Of a DNA stretch of 43,408 nucleotides, positions 8,532 through 16,858 are shown piece after piece. The translations under genes were made by a program, and so were the position numbers. The notes under the pieces were generated by a model. That model ran no database searches and was not told where the DNA came from. It saw nothing but the letters and a program-made list of their open reading frames with translations. The DNA is from Mycobacterium persicum (GTDB taxonomy: Bacteria > Actinomycetota > Actinomycetes > Mycobacteriales > Mycobacteriaceae). Each line of letters starts with the position of its first letter. The first letter of the stretch is position 1. The DNA lies in contig NZ_MVIF01000043.1 in the NCBI RefSeq assembly GCF_002086675.1, positions 1 through 43,408 of the forward strand, written 5' to 3'.

Positions 8532-9644
8532 TCAGCAGATTCGCGGCAACGGATCGCCGACCAGCATGTCGACAATCCGGGTACCGCCGAATCCGGTACG
8601 CAGTACTACGGTTTCGGCCGGTTCGGCGACGATTTCGCCTACTTCGGCCGCATCGGCGCCCAGCGGATGCGAGCGCACCGCGGCCAGCGCGGCTTCGGCT
8701 TCCGCCGGTGCGACGACGGCGACGAACTTGCCTTCGTTGGCGACGTAGAGCGGGTCAATGCCGAGCAGCTCGCACGCGCCGTTGACCATCGGCGCCACCG
8801 GAATCCGTTGTTCTTCCAGCAGCACCCCCAGCCCGCAGCCCTGGGCCAGTTCATTGCAGACGGTGCCCACTCCGCCGCGGGTGGCATCGCGCAGCCAGCG
8901 GGTCGACGGCGCGGCCGCCAGCAGCAATTCCACCAACGGGCTGAGCGAGGCGGTGTCGGAACGGATGTCGGCCTCGATCGCCAGATCGCCGCGGGCCAGC
9001 ATGACGGCCATGCCGTGATCGCCCATCGACCCCGACAGCAACACCTTGTCGCCGGCGCGCACCGCGTCCGCGGACAGCCGCCGCCCGGCGGGAATGATCC
9101 CGGCTCCGGTGGTGGTGACGAACAGGCCGTCGGCGGCGCCCCTGGGCACCACCTTGGTGTCGCCGGTGACGATCTGCACCCCGGCCTTTGCGGCGGCGGC
9201 CGCCATGTCGGCGACGATTTCTTTGAGCTCGGCAATAGGGAAGCCCTCTTCGAGCACGAAGGCCACCGAGATCCAGGACGGCACGGCACCGGCCATCGCC
9301 AGGTCGTTGCAGGTTCCGTGCACGGCCAGCGCGCCGACCGAGCCACCGGGAAAACGCCTGGGCGCCACCACGAATGAATCGGTGGACATGGCAACCCGTT
9401 CGCCGCTAGGCAGCGGGAGCACCGCGGCGTCGCCCAGCGACTCCAGTGCCGGGTTGCGGAACGCCTCCACGAACACCGCATCGACCAGCGCCGCCGAGGC
9501 CTTGCCTCCGGCTCCGTGGGCCAGGGTGATGTGCTCGTCGAGCAGCCGGGGCCGTCGCCGGCGGAACGACTCGATGCGCTCGATGACCTCGCCCTCGGCG
9601 AAACGCGGCCCCGACGAACGGTATTCGCTTGCTGACGTGCTCAT
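8532..9644 (-). CDS. hypE: Carbamoyl dehydratase HypE
   Basis: 370 residues. HypE converts the carbamoyl group received from HypF into a thiocyanate on its C-terminal Cys, the source of the cyanide ligands. The protein ends in the family tail PRIC. The N-terminal AIR-synthase-like ATP domain shows ITLAHGAGGKAS, and later GDTKVVPRG and a DATRGG motif are present. I chose ATG 9644 because it overlaps the preceding stop as ATGA and fits the N-terminal end of the domain; the frame runs 15 codons further upstream without reason to use them. Confidence 0.96.
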   Translation of the reverse strand: MSTSASEYRSSGPRFAEGEVIERIESFRRRRPRLLDEHITLAHGAGGKASAALVDAVFVEAFRNPALESLGDAAVLPLPSGERVAMSTDSFVVAPRRFPGGSVGALAVHGTCNDLAMAGAVPSWISVAFVLEEGFPIAELKEIVADMAAAAAKAGVQIVTGDTKVVPRGAADGLFVTTTGAGIIPAGRRLSADAVRAGDKVLLSGSMGDHGMAVMLARGDLAIEADIRSDTASLSPLVELLLAAAPSTRWLRDATRGGVGTVCNELAQGCGLGVLLEEQRIPVAPMVNGACELLGIDPLYVANEGKFVAVVAPAEAEAALAAVRSHPLGADAAEVGEIVAEPAETVVLRTGFGGTRIVDMLVGDPLPRIC

Positions 9645-10303
9645 GCGGCCCCTCGATCCCGGCCGCCCCGTTCGTGGACCGCCACCCACAGTTGATAGCC
9701 CAGCAGCGCCTGCGATTCCTGGATCCGGTGCACGCTTTGGGACCGAACGATGAAGCAGGTATCCACATTGGGGTTGTCGGCGAAGGCGCCGCCGTCATAT
9801 CCGGCGAAGCCGATGGTGTATAGGCCCCGTTGGCGCGCCTCGGCGAGCGCGGCCAGCAGGTTGGGCGAATTGCCGCTGGTCGACATGGCGATCGCGATGT
9901 CGCCGGCCTTCGCGCGGGCGATCAGCTGGCGGGCGAACACCAGGTCGAATCCGACGTCGTTGCCCAGGGCGGTCAGGATCGCCTGGTCGGCGGTCAACGA
10001 CCAGGCCGGTAGCGGGGTGCCGATTGGCGGCCGGGCGAACAGCCGCGCCAGGGTGGTGGAATCGGTGCAGCTGCCGCCGTTTCCGAAGGTGAACAGTCGC
10101 CCGCCCGCCGCGAATCGGCGCGCCATTTCGGTGGCGGCCGCCGTCAGCAGGTCGGCGTTGGCGTCCAGGGTGGCGCGGCGCAGGGCCAGGCTTTCGGCGG
10201 CCTTCGCCCGCGCCGACGCGGCCAGGTCGGCCAGCAGCGATTCGGGGTTTTCCTCCTGTGCGTCGATGAACGGATACAGGAAGTTGGTCGGCTCGTCGCT
10301 CAT
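9641..10303 (-). CDS. GmhA-like SIS-domain protein lacking usual isomerase catalytic residues
   Basis: 220 residues with one SIS (sugar isomerase) domain: GNGGS at 74-78, an STSGNSPN phosphate-binding loop at 141-148, and RIQESQ at 193-198. The closest well-known family is sedoheptulose-7-phosphate isomerase GmhA. In GmhA the last motif reads RIQEVH, whose His is catalytic; here the His is Gln. The Glu of the AEELTG segment after the first loop is also not present (ARLFARP). It may thus bind a sugar phosphate or act as a partner without isomerising heptose. It overlaps both neighbours and is translationally coupled to hypE. Confidence 0.82.
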   Translation of the reverse strand: MSDEPTNFLYPFIDAQEENPESLLADLAASARAKAAESLALRRATLDANADLLTAAATEMARRFAAGGRLFTFGNGGSCTDSTTLARLFARPPIGTPLPAWSLTADQAILTALGNDVGFDLVFARQLIARAKAGDIAIAMSTSGNSPNLLAALAEARQRGLYTIGFAGYDGGAFADNPNVDTCFIVRSQSVHRIQESQALLGYQLWVAVHERGGRDRGAA

Positions 10304-11019
10304 CAGATGTGCTCCTCGAGCCGGCTGAGGGCCGTGCCGGCGTGCACCAGCACCAGATCGCCGGCCGCGACCGGGCCGACCAGCGTGGTCACCACATGCT
10401 CAACGCCGCGGGCGGTGCGCACGGCGGCCAGCCCCTCAGCCGAAGCGGTCACCACCTCGCCCAGGCGTCCCTCGTCGCTACAGGTGACGCAAACCTCTTC
10501 TGCGCATTCAGGTTTGAGTAGCCCTGGATGCTCGAAACATACATGGGTCAGTTCCCACAACACGTGGTAGAAGAGCACGAAGCCACCGGTTGCGGGCACC
10601 CGCGGGTCGGGGTCGTCAAGCCACAACACGTGATCGGCCGCACCGGCTTTCGGGCGCTCACCGCTACCGATCCACAGCGTGGTGGCACCCCAGGCCGGAC
10701 TGCGTCGCATGATCGAGAGTACGTCGGGCTGGTCGGCGCCGGCGACCCCGACGACGATGTCGCCGGGCCGCACCGATACCCGCACCAGATCCACCAGGTC
10801 GGGTCCGGTCAGGGCCACCGCGGGCAGGGCGCGTTTGCCCATGATCACCGGATGGACGAACTCGACCGCGATGTGCAGGGCATGCGGTTCCCACGACGGC
10901 GCGATCGACCACAGGGTGGCTCCCGCGGCGAACCGCTTGGCCAGCGTGAACGCGGCGGCTGCCAGGTCGGCGGCCAACTCGGCAGTGAGTCCACGATCGA
11001 TGCCGGTGGGAATGGTCAT
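10303..11019 (-). CDS. SIS-like domain fused to a HypC-like domain
   Basis: 238 residues from ATG 11019, which overlaps the hypF stop (ATGA). Residues 1 to about 150 look like a second, divergent SIS/phosphosugar domain ([16 protein letters not shown], then [13 protein letters not shown]). Residues 177-238 look like HypC: a Cys-rich lead [14 protein letters not shown] in place of MCLGIPG, and [24 protein letters not shown], the usual HypC C-terminal segment. Two extra Cys (161, 172) precede it. Fusion of the two domains suggests that a sugar-phosphate-type ligand or precursor is handled next to the iron-cyanide-CO assembly step. This is inference; the activity is unknown. Confidence 0.8.
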   Translation of the reverse strand: MTIPTGIDRGLTAELAADLAAAAFTLAKRFAAGATLWSIAPSWEPHALHIAVEFVHPVIMGKRALPAVALTGPDLVDLVRVSVRPGDIVVGVAGADQPDVLSIMRRSPAWGATTLWIGSGERPKAGAADHVLWLDDPDPRVPATGGFVLFYHVLWELTHVCFEHPGLLKPECAEEVCVTCSDEGRLGEVVTASAEGLAAVRTARGVEHVVTTLVGPVAAGDLVLVHAGTALSRLEEHI

Positions 11020-13376
11020 TGCTCGGCCGCCTCCGCTCCTATCAGCATCGAAATCACGGCCTGACCGAGCGCCAACCCACCGTCGTTCGGCGGCACTGTG
11101 TGGTGGGTCAGCACCTCGAAACCCTTGCGCTGCAACCGTTCCCGGCACGCACGCAGCAGCAGGACGTTCTGGAACACCCCACCGGTCAGGCCGACCAGGC
11201 GAACGCCGCCGGCCACTTGGGCGACCACCGTGGCGACGGCGTCGGCGACCGCCTGGTGGAAACATGCGGCCAGCAGCGCCGGTTGGGTGCCGGCACGCAG
11301 GGCCGACACCAGGGTTTGCACCATGGTGGCCGGATCGATGACCCCGTCGGCCCGTACCGTCAAGGGCAGCGAGGGCCCGGGCCGGTCACCGGCCGTCTCG
11401 GCCAGCGCTTCCAGTTCGATGGCGGCCTGGCCTTCGTAGTCGATCCGGTGACGCACCCCGAGTATCGACGCGACGGCGTCGAACAACCGGCCCATGCTCG
11501 AACACGGCACACAGCCGGTGCCGCTCTCCAATTGCGAACGGATGAGCCGCAATTCGTCGGGTGTCGCGGCGGCGACCGGCGCCAGATCCGGGGTCCAGTC
11601 GAGGTCGGCCAGCCACAGCTGCGACAGCGCCATCCGCCAGGGATTGCGCACCGCGGCGTCGCCTCCGGGCAGCGGCGCCGGCAACAGGTGCCCGGCCCGG
11701 ACGAAGCGGTGGCTGTCGCGGCCGAGGACCAGGATCTCCCCGCCCCAGATGGTGGCATCGCAGCCGTAACCGGTGCCGTCGAAGGAGACTCCGACGACGG
11801 GTTCGCCGAGGCGCCGGTGGTCGGCCAGCAGCGACACCACGTGCGCATGGTGGTGCTGGATCAGATCGAGCGGCCGATCGCCGGCGTGCCGCTCCGCCCA
11901 ACCCCGGGTGTGATACCCAGGATGCAGATCGGCGGCCAAACGCCTTGGCGCACCACGTATTTCGCTGAGCTGGCGCACCGCGCGCTCGAACGCGCACAGC
12001 GTCTCCCAGGTGCCCATGTCGCCGATGTGAGCGGACAGGTACGCGCGCCGGCCATCGGTGAGGCAGAACGTGTTCTTCAGTTCCCCGCCCACCGCCAGGA
12101 CGGCCGGGCCGTCGCAGCGGAGCTCGACCGGCAGCGGCGCGTAGCCGCGGGAGCGGCGGATCGGCAGCTCGCGCCCGGACCCTCCCTCGCTGACCACCCG
12201 CACCACCGAGTCGTCACAGGGCACCTGGATGGGACGGTCATGGTCGAGCACCGCATCGCAGAGCGGCGAAAGTCGCTGTGCCGCATCGGTGTCGGTGAAA
12301 CAGATGGGCTCGTCGGAGCGGTTGGCGCTGGTCAGCACCAGCGCGGTGGGCACCGGGCCGCCGCCACCGGGCACCGGCGCCAGCAGCAGGTGATGGATGG
12401 GGGAGTAGGGCAACATCAGCCCCAGCAGCGGACTGCCGGGCGCAACGGAATCGGCGACCGCGGCGGTGTCACGCCGGCGCAGCAACACGATGGGCCGGGC
12501 CGGGCCGGACAACACCGCCGCCTCGGTGTCGTCGACGTAGGCGTAGCGGCGGGCCACCTCCAGATCGCGCACCAGCATGGCAAACGGCTTGGCGCCCCGC
12601 GCCTTTCGTGACCGCAGCGAGCGCACCACCGCGTCGTCGTCGACCGCGCAGGCCAGGTGGTAGCCGCCGATCCCCTTGATGGCGACCACCGCTCCAGCTG
12701 CCAGCGCCTCGTGGGTGGCCGCCAGCGCCGCGTCGGAGCCGGTGACCCGCCCGGCCGCTGACCGGAACCACAGCGACGGCCCGCAGTCCGGGCAGGCGAT
12801 CGGCTGTGCGTGGAACCGGCGATCGGAGGGGTCGTGATATTCGGCGGCGCAGCGCTCGCACATGGCGAACCCCGCCATGGTGGTACCCGGGCGGTCATAG
12901 GGCAGCGTGCGGATGACGGTGAACCGTGGCCCGCAGTTGGTGCAGGTGATGAACGGGTGCCGGTAGCGGCGGTCGTGCGGGTCGAACAATTCGGCGATGC
13001 AGTCGTCGCACACCGCGACATCGGGCGGAATCGGTGTCGTGGCACCGCCGACCGTCCGGCTGGCCACGATCCGAAATCCGGATGCGCTTGTCTCGGTTGC
13101 GATCTCGGTCACCGAGACCGAGCTGATCCGAGCCAGCGGCGGCGCCTGCGCACCCAACCGGCGGGCGAACTCGTCGAGCTGGGCGCGCCCACCCTGCACC
13201 TCCACGAAGACCGCGCCGGAATCGTTGCCGACGAACCCGGCCAGGCCGAGCTCGGTGGCCAGCACGTGGACGAACGGACGAAAACCGACCCCTTGGACCA
13301 CACCGGTGACGGTGATGCGCCGCCGAAGGTCGTCGGAGCGCTGCAACAAGGGCGTGTCGGTCATGTCAATCGCCAT
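11016..13376 (-). CDS. hypF: Carbamoyltransferase HypF
   Basis: 786 residues. HypF activates carbamoyl phosphate and carbamoylates HypE. Domains in order: acylphosphatase ([12 protein letters not shown] near 25-37), two zinc-finger units with CxxC pairs (CDDC, CTNC, CERC, CPDC, about 120-205), a YrdC-like nucleotide domain ([10 protein letters not shown]), and a Kae1-like domain with the metal-binding HHHAH and SFDGTGYG. Start choice is between ATG 13376, which overlaps hypC by 11 bases, and ATG 13364, two bases past the hypC stop; the domain begins at residue 20, so both are possible. Confidence 0.97.
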   Translation of the reverse strand: MAIDMTDTPLLQRSDDLRRRITVTGVVQGVGFRPFVHVLATELGLAGFVGNDSGAVFVEVQGGRAQLDEFARRLGAQAPPLARISSVSVTEIATETSASGFRIVASRTVGGATTPIPPDVAVCDDCIAELFDPHDRRYRHPFITCTNCGPRFTVIRTLPYDRPGTTMAGFAMCERCAAEYHDPSDRRFHAQPIACPDCGPSLWFRSAAGRVTGSDAALAATHEALAAGAVVAIKGIGGYHLACAVDDDAVVRSLRSRKARGAKPFAMLVRDLEVARRYAYVDDTEAAVLSGPARPIVLLRRRDTAAVADSVAPGSPLLGLMLPYSPIHHLLLAPVPGGGGPVPTALVLTSANRSDEPICFTDTDAAQRLSPLCDAVLDHDRPIQVPCDDSVVRVVSEGGSGRELPIRRSRGYAPLPVELRCDGPAVLAVGGELKNTFCLTDGRRAYLSAHIGDMGTWETLCAFERAVRQLSEIRGAPRRLAADLHPGYHTRGWAERHAGDRPLDLIQHHHAHVVSLLADHRRLGEPVVGVSFDGTGYGCDATIWGGEILVLGRDSHRFVRAGHLLPAPLPGGDAAVRNPWRMALSQLWLADLDWTPDLAPVAAATPDELRLIRSQLESGTGCVPCSSMGRLFDAVASILGVRHRIDYEGQAAIELEALAETAGDRPGPSLPLTVRADGVIDPATMVQTLVSALRAGTQPALLAACFHQAVADAVATVVAQVAGGVRLVGLTGGVFQNVLLLRACRERLQRKGFEVLTHHTVPPNDGGLALGQAVISMLIGAEAAEQ

Positions 13377-13617
13377 CGGGATCGCGGCCCCGCCCCATCA
13401 GCTCCAGGCCGGCCATCGCCTGCTCGGCTCCGGCCCGGTCGGTCTTCTCGACCACGAAGCCCATGTGAATGATCACCCAGTCACCGGGTGCGAACGTCTC
13501 CTCCGGAAGCATGCCCACGTTGACTTTGCGCTGCTCGCCGGCGACATCGATCAGTGCCAGCTGCCCTTCATACCCGTCGAGCATCCTGATCACCTGACCG
13601 GGTATGCCCAGACACAT
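13366..13617 (-). CDS. hypC: Hydrogenase assembly chaperone HypC (second copy, next to hypF)
   Basis: 83 residues from ATG 13617, giving the required Met-Cys N-terminus [13 protein letters not shown]; a start three codons upstream would bury the Cys and is unlikely. The segment [22 protein letters not shown] matches the HypC C-terminal half. It follows the protease gene by two bases and runs into hypF. Compared with the copy beside hypD it differs at most non-motif positions, so it is not a recent duplication. Confidence 0.95.
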   Translation of the reverse strand: MCLGIPGQVIRMLDGYEGQLALIDVAGEQRKVNVGMLPEETFAPGDWVIIHMGFVVEKTDRAGAEQAMAGLELMGRGRDPDGD

Positions 13618-13619
13618 GA

Positions 13620-14120
13620 TCAGCACTCCTCTCGGATCGCTTCCGGGGCCGAGGTCGTTCGCAACGCCGCGACAATCTCCTCGACCGCGCGGGCGGCGCG
13701 GGGGACGGCCTTGGCGACGGGTTCGCTGAGCCCCATGCCTTCTTCGACGCTACCCGCCTCGCACCCGACGACGACGGTGTAGGGCGGCGTGCCCCCCAGC
13801 GCCCGCAGGTTGGCGAAGACGGTGGCCGGGTCCATGTTGTGCGCGTCCAGGCTCGTCGGGTCGGACCACCAGTCATGATCGGCCTGGAAGACGTGCAGGG
13901 CGCCCGGATTGCCGCGGCTGGGCACCGCGTCGACCAGCACCAGGGTGTCCCAGCCCTCGAGCAGGTCGTAGGCCAGATGCATGCCGCGGATGCCGTAGTC
14001 GACAACACGCACCTGCGAACCGTGCTGCGGAATCTCGGCGTGGCGCAGCACCTCGGAGCCGAAACCGTCGTCCCCCAGGAAGATGTTGCCGATTCCGGCG
14101 ACCAGGATGCGCGCTGTCAT
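13620..14120 (-). CDS. Hydrogenase large-subunit maturation protease (HupD/HyaD family)
   Basis: 166 residues. After nickel insertion this endopeptidase removes the C-terminal tail of the large subunit, here probably the 23 residues after His577 of HucL. GIGNIFLGDDGFG opens the protein; Asp18 takes the place of the first nickel-sensing acidic residue (Glu16 of E. coli HybD), Asp64 (LVDAVPSRG) and His94 (DAHNMDP) match the other two. It starts with ATG 14120, 16 bases after the small membrane protein gene. The substrate assignment is by linkage, as hucL is the only hydrogenase large subunit here. Confidence 0.94.
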   Translation of the reverse strand: MTARILVAGIGNIFLGDDGFGSEVLRHAEIPQHGSQVRVVDYGIRGMHLAYDLLEGWDTLVLVDAVPSRGNPGALHVFQADHDWWSDPTSLDAHNMDPATVFANLRALGGTPPYTVVVGCEAGSVEEGMGLSEPVAKAVPRAARAVEEIVAALRTTSAPEAIREEC

Positions 14121-14136
14121 GGGTTGACCGGGCCGG

Positions 14137-14256
14137 CTACATCCGCCGCAGCTTCAAGTAGCGGCGGGCATCTGGTAGTGATGTCACACCCAACGCCACC
14201 GCGACGGCCACCACCAGCGCGATGAGGGCAATGAACACCCAACCTAAGACGTCCAT
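14137..14256 (-). CDS. 39-residue single-pass membrane protein (DUF6893-like)
   Basis: A 39-residue frame begins at ATG 14256 behind a strong GAAAGGAG ribosome site. It consists of one hydrophobic helix (WVFIALIALVVAVAVALGV, residues 6-24) followed by TSLPDARRYLKLRRM, a basic cytosolic tail. The SLPDxRRYxxxRRM ending matches the small actinobacterial family I recall as DUF6893. It lies 12 bases after the 437-residue gene and 16 before the protease gene, inside the operon. A membrane tether or quinone-side accessory for hydrogenase would fit its place, but no function is established. Confidence 0.82.
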   Translation of the reverse strand: MDVLGWVFIALIALVVAVAVALGVTSLPDARRYLKLRRM

Positions 14257-14268
14257 GGCGAACTCCTT

Positions 14269-15582
14269 TCACATGTTGTGAGTGTGCAGCGGTTCCACCT
14301 CGTCGGGGGAGAAGTACAGGTAGCGGCCGTACCACTCGTGCAGTTCGGCCGCCGGATCGTCGTCGACGACCACGGCGACGTGCGTGTTGCCGTCGACGTC
14401 CTGGTGCACCGACGCGACGCGGGCGGCCTTGCCGGCGACGAAGATGTCCTGCGCGTCGGCGTTGCGCCTCGGCCGTAACCGGACCCGGCTGCCCCGGGCG
14501 ATCCGGACTCCGTTGACCAGCACCGCGTCGATCTCGGGACGCACCGCGTCGTCGGCCAGCGGATCCCACCAGTCGAGCCCCACGGGCACCTCCGGGACCA
14601 GCCCGGCAACCCCGTGCGGATCCCGCAGCACGCCGTGCAACCGGGCCATGTCCTGCGCCGACATGGCCTCGCACCGGTCGATGATCCGGGCGGCCCGCGG
14701 ATCGGTGGCCCGCGCCTGAGCCTTTTCTTCGTCGGTCATGGTCATCACGCGCAGCGTCAGGATCTCGTCGATCTCGGTGCAGTCATACAGCTCGGTGCTG
14801 CTCTGTTCGGCGACTTCGGGGTGGTCGTAGAGGATGATCGGCGAAATCAGCAACAGGTCGTGGCTGCCCGGTGGCCCGGCCAGCACCGGGAAGCATCGGT
14901 GCTGGGTGCACCGCGACACCGCCCCGGATGCGGCCGGCGGTGGTTCGAGCAACGAAACAAACTGGCCGCCAACGACTTCGACGATAATATGAGTACCGAT
15001 CAGCGACCGCGCCATCGCATCGTTCTTGTCGCAAGGGCTGGGACCGACGTTGGCGATATGTACCGAGACCCGGCGTAGCTCACCGTCGGGTTCGCTGCAG
15101 ACGCTGAGCTCGCCACGCACCGCCCGGCGGTGGCGAACCAGACGGCCGCCGTCGACGGATTCGACGTCGGTCGCCTGCTGCGCCAGCACCGGCAGCGTCC
15201 ACGGCTGGTCCTCGAATGCCAGCGGGCCGAAAGACCTTTCACATTCGACGGCTTCGTCCCAGGACAGCCACGATCCCGACGCCGTGGTCAGTTCGGCCAC
15301 GGGTTCGAAGCCGCCGCCGGCACCTGCCCGCTCGGCGCGGCGGTGCTGCAGCTGCAGGAATCTCACCACCAGGGTGATCGCCCGGGCGCTGTCGACCAGG
15401 AACTGCGCCGCCATCGTGTCGTCTTCGCCCAGCCCGGCGCCGGCCGCCCCGGGTGGTCCCAGAACGCCGAACTGCCAACGGGATTGGTTTTTGCTCGACG
15501 TCCCGCGGTACGGGTAGAGCAGGTAGCCTTCGTAGAGCACTGCGTCGGCGACGGCGCGGGCGCGGTCCCAGCTGGAGGTCAC
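14269..15582 (-). CDS. Conserved hydrogenase-cluster protein of unknown function, 437 residues
   Basis: It starts at GTG 15582, overlapping the preceding stop (GTGA). The first 30 residues read MTSSWDRARAVADAVLYEGY and LLYPYRGTSSKNQSRWQFG, an unusual conserved-looking opening. The middle has Cys-rich spots (ELSVCSEP, RCTQHRC), and the end has DEVEPLHTHNM. No membrane segment, nucleotide loop or known metal motif is recognised. I cannot assign a family. Placement between DUF6084-like and the membrane peptide/protease genes, with coupled translation, makes a dedicated role in hydrogenase assembly or activity likely. Confidence 0.75.
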   Translation of the reverse strand: MTSSWDRARAVADAVLYEGYLLYPYRGTSSKNQSRWQFGVLGPPGAAGAGLGEDDTMAAQFLVDSARAITLVVRFLQLQHRRAERAGAGGGFEPVAELTTASGSWLSWDEAVECERSFGPLAFEDQPWTLPVLAQQATDVESVDGGRLVRHRRAVRGELSVCSEPDGELRRVSVHIANVGPSPCDKNDAMARSLIGTHIIVEVVGGQFVSLLEPPPAASGAVSRCTQHRCFPVLAGPPGSHDLLLISPIILYDHPEVAEQSSTELYDCTEIDEILTLRVMTMTDEEKAQARATDPRAARIIDRCEAMSAQDMARLHGVLRDPHGVAGLVPEVPVGLDWWDPLADDAVRPEIDAVLVNGVRIARGSRVRLRPRRNADAQDIFVAGKAARVASVHQDVDGNTHVAVVVDDDPAAELHEWYGRYLYFSPDEVEPLHTHNM

Positions 15583-16235
15583 GGGCTCGCCTCCCGTTGC
15601 GATGCCTCGGCCAATAGCGCGGTGAGAGCGTGGTCGAGGTCGAGCAGGCCGCGCTCCGACTTGTAGTGGGCCAGCGCGCTGATGGTGTCATGGCTGAGCC
15701 GCAGCCACCCGGTGTTCGGGTAGTGCTGGGCCATCAGCTCGCGCCAGACCGCGACCGGCATGTCGTAGCGGTCCTCGCAGTCCCAGGACACGTGCTGCAC
15801 CGAGAAGCCGCGCTCAGATTTGACGAAAACCGTTCCACTGAACAGGAATTGGAGGGGGATGGCGCCGCCGCGCAGCGCGTGCAGGTACTTGGCCGCGGCC
15901 ACCTCGAAGTCGTAGGTGCAATCCAAGGGCAGCGCCGCGGTGGTGTGGCCGGTGAAACCCGGAACCATGGCGGTGCAATGCTGCCACAGGAAGGTGCGTT
16001 GGGTGTGTGCCCAGCGTTCCCGGGGTCCGAACAAGTCGAGCAGTCCGGCGGCTTCGTCGTCGCAGTAGGAACGCCGCAGCGGTTCGATGCGGACCTGGCA
16101 GCGCAGCGCGATGGCGTGCACCGGGTCGTCGTAGCCGGCGGCGACGTCGATGCGGGCGGTGAGCACCGGGCTGACGGTGTACGGCTCCGGCGCCACGTCG
16201 AGTACGGCGAACATCAGGTCCATCGGCTGGGTCAC
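15579..16235 (-). CDS. Hydrogenase-cluster protein (DUF6084-like)
   Basis: 218 residues from GTG 16235, overlapping the upstream stop (GTGA); a longer frame begins upstream but lies within the preceding gene. Visible blocks are VHAIALRCQVRIEPLRR, DLFGPRERWAHT, MVPGFTGHT, CTYDFEVAAAKYLHAL and LFSGTVFVK, which I recall as the signature of DUF6084, found beside actinobacterial uptake hydrogenases. No catalytic residues are known to me. The beta-rich pattern and absence of membrane segments suggest a soluble accessory factor. Confidence 0.8.
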   Translation of the reverse strand: MTQPMDLMFAVLDVAPEPYTVSPVLTARIDVAAGYDDPVHAIALRCQVRIEPLRRSYCDDEAAGLLDLFGPRERWAHTQRTFLWQHCTAMVPGFTGHTTAALPLDCTYDFEVAAAKYLHALRGGAIPLQFLFSGTVFVKSERGFSVQHVSWDCEDRYDMPVAVWRELMAQHYPNTGWLRLSHDTISALAHYKSERGLLDLDHALTALLAEASQREASP

Positions 16236-16858
16236 CGCGGCGTCTCCCGTGCTTGCGCGGCGACCCGCTCGAAGAAGCCGTCGATGAATTCCCGCGCCTG
16301 CTGGCCGCCGTCGAAGCCGCGCCACAGCAACCGCAACCGGCCGACGAATTCATAGCAGGCGTCGATCGGCACCAGAAAGCTTTGCGGGGGGCCGGATTCG
16401 GGGACCCGCACCAAGAGCGCCTCCACATCGTCGGTCACTAGGCTGAGCCGGGGGTCGGCCCCGCCGAGGGCGTTCCAGGCGTCGAGGTCCAATTCCGATT
16501 CGGTGGCGCCGGCCGGACCCGGGTAGAAGGCGACGGTGCGGCCGAGGGCGGAGTTGGTGAAGAAGAAGGCCACCCCGACCGGAATCTGCAGGGCCTCCCA
16601 GGTGCGCCGGCCCAGCGCGAAATCGGGGAACGCCAGATACCGGTCGGGCACGGCGCGGTAGCGCAGCTCGGCTTCGGAGTCGGTGAACAGCAGATAGCAG
16701 CCGCGGCAGACGCACATCAGTTGTCGCCCAGCCACATTCACCACATGCTGATGCTCGTCGGGTATCGGCTCCGAACACATCTCGCATCGTTCGTCGGCCG
16801 GCTCGGGGGCCCGCTGATTGGTCCTGATCCGGGCCAGGACGTCATAGGGACTCGTCAT
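16232..16858 (-). CDS. Cys-rich hydrogenase-cluster protein (DUF5947-like)
   Basis: 208 residues from ATG 16858, overlapping the preceding stop (ATGA). The N-terminal part has a probable metal site: CEMC (25-28), DEHQH (34-38) and CVCRGC (49-54), followed by YLLFTD and YRAVPDRYL. This arrangement matches DUF5947 as I recall it from hydrogenase clusters. The remainder is alpha/beta with no known motif. A zinc or Fe-S site is inferred from the Cys pairs only. It probably acts with its DUF6084-like neighbour, since the two genes overlap. Confidence 0.8.
   Translation of the reverse strand: MTSPYDVLARIRTNQRAPEPADERCEMCSEPIPDEHQHVVNVAGRQLMCVCRGCYLLFTDSEAELRYRAVPDRYLAFPDFALGRRTWEALQIPVGVAFFFTNSALGRTVAFYPGPAGATESELDLDAWNALGGADPRLSLVTDDVEALLVRVPESGPPQSFLVPIDACYEFVGRLRLLWRGFDGGQQAREFIDGFFERVAAQARETPR

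Noticed and set aside
11019..12611. 530-residue plus-strand frame opposite hypF
   Set aside because: Antisense to a clear HypF; high Gly/Arg/His/Gln composition typical of GC-rich shadow frames, no motif.
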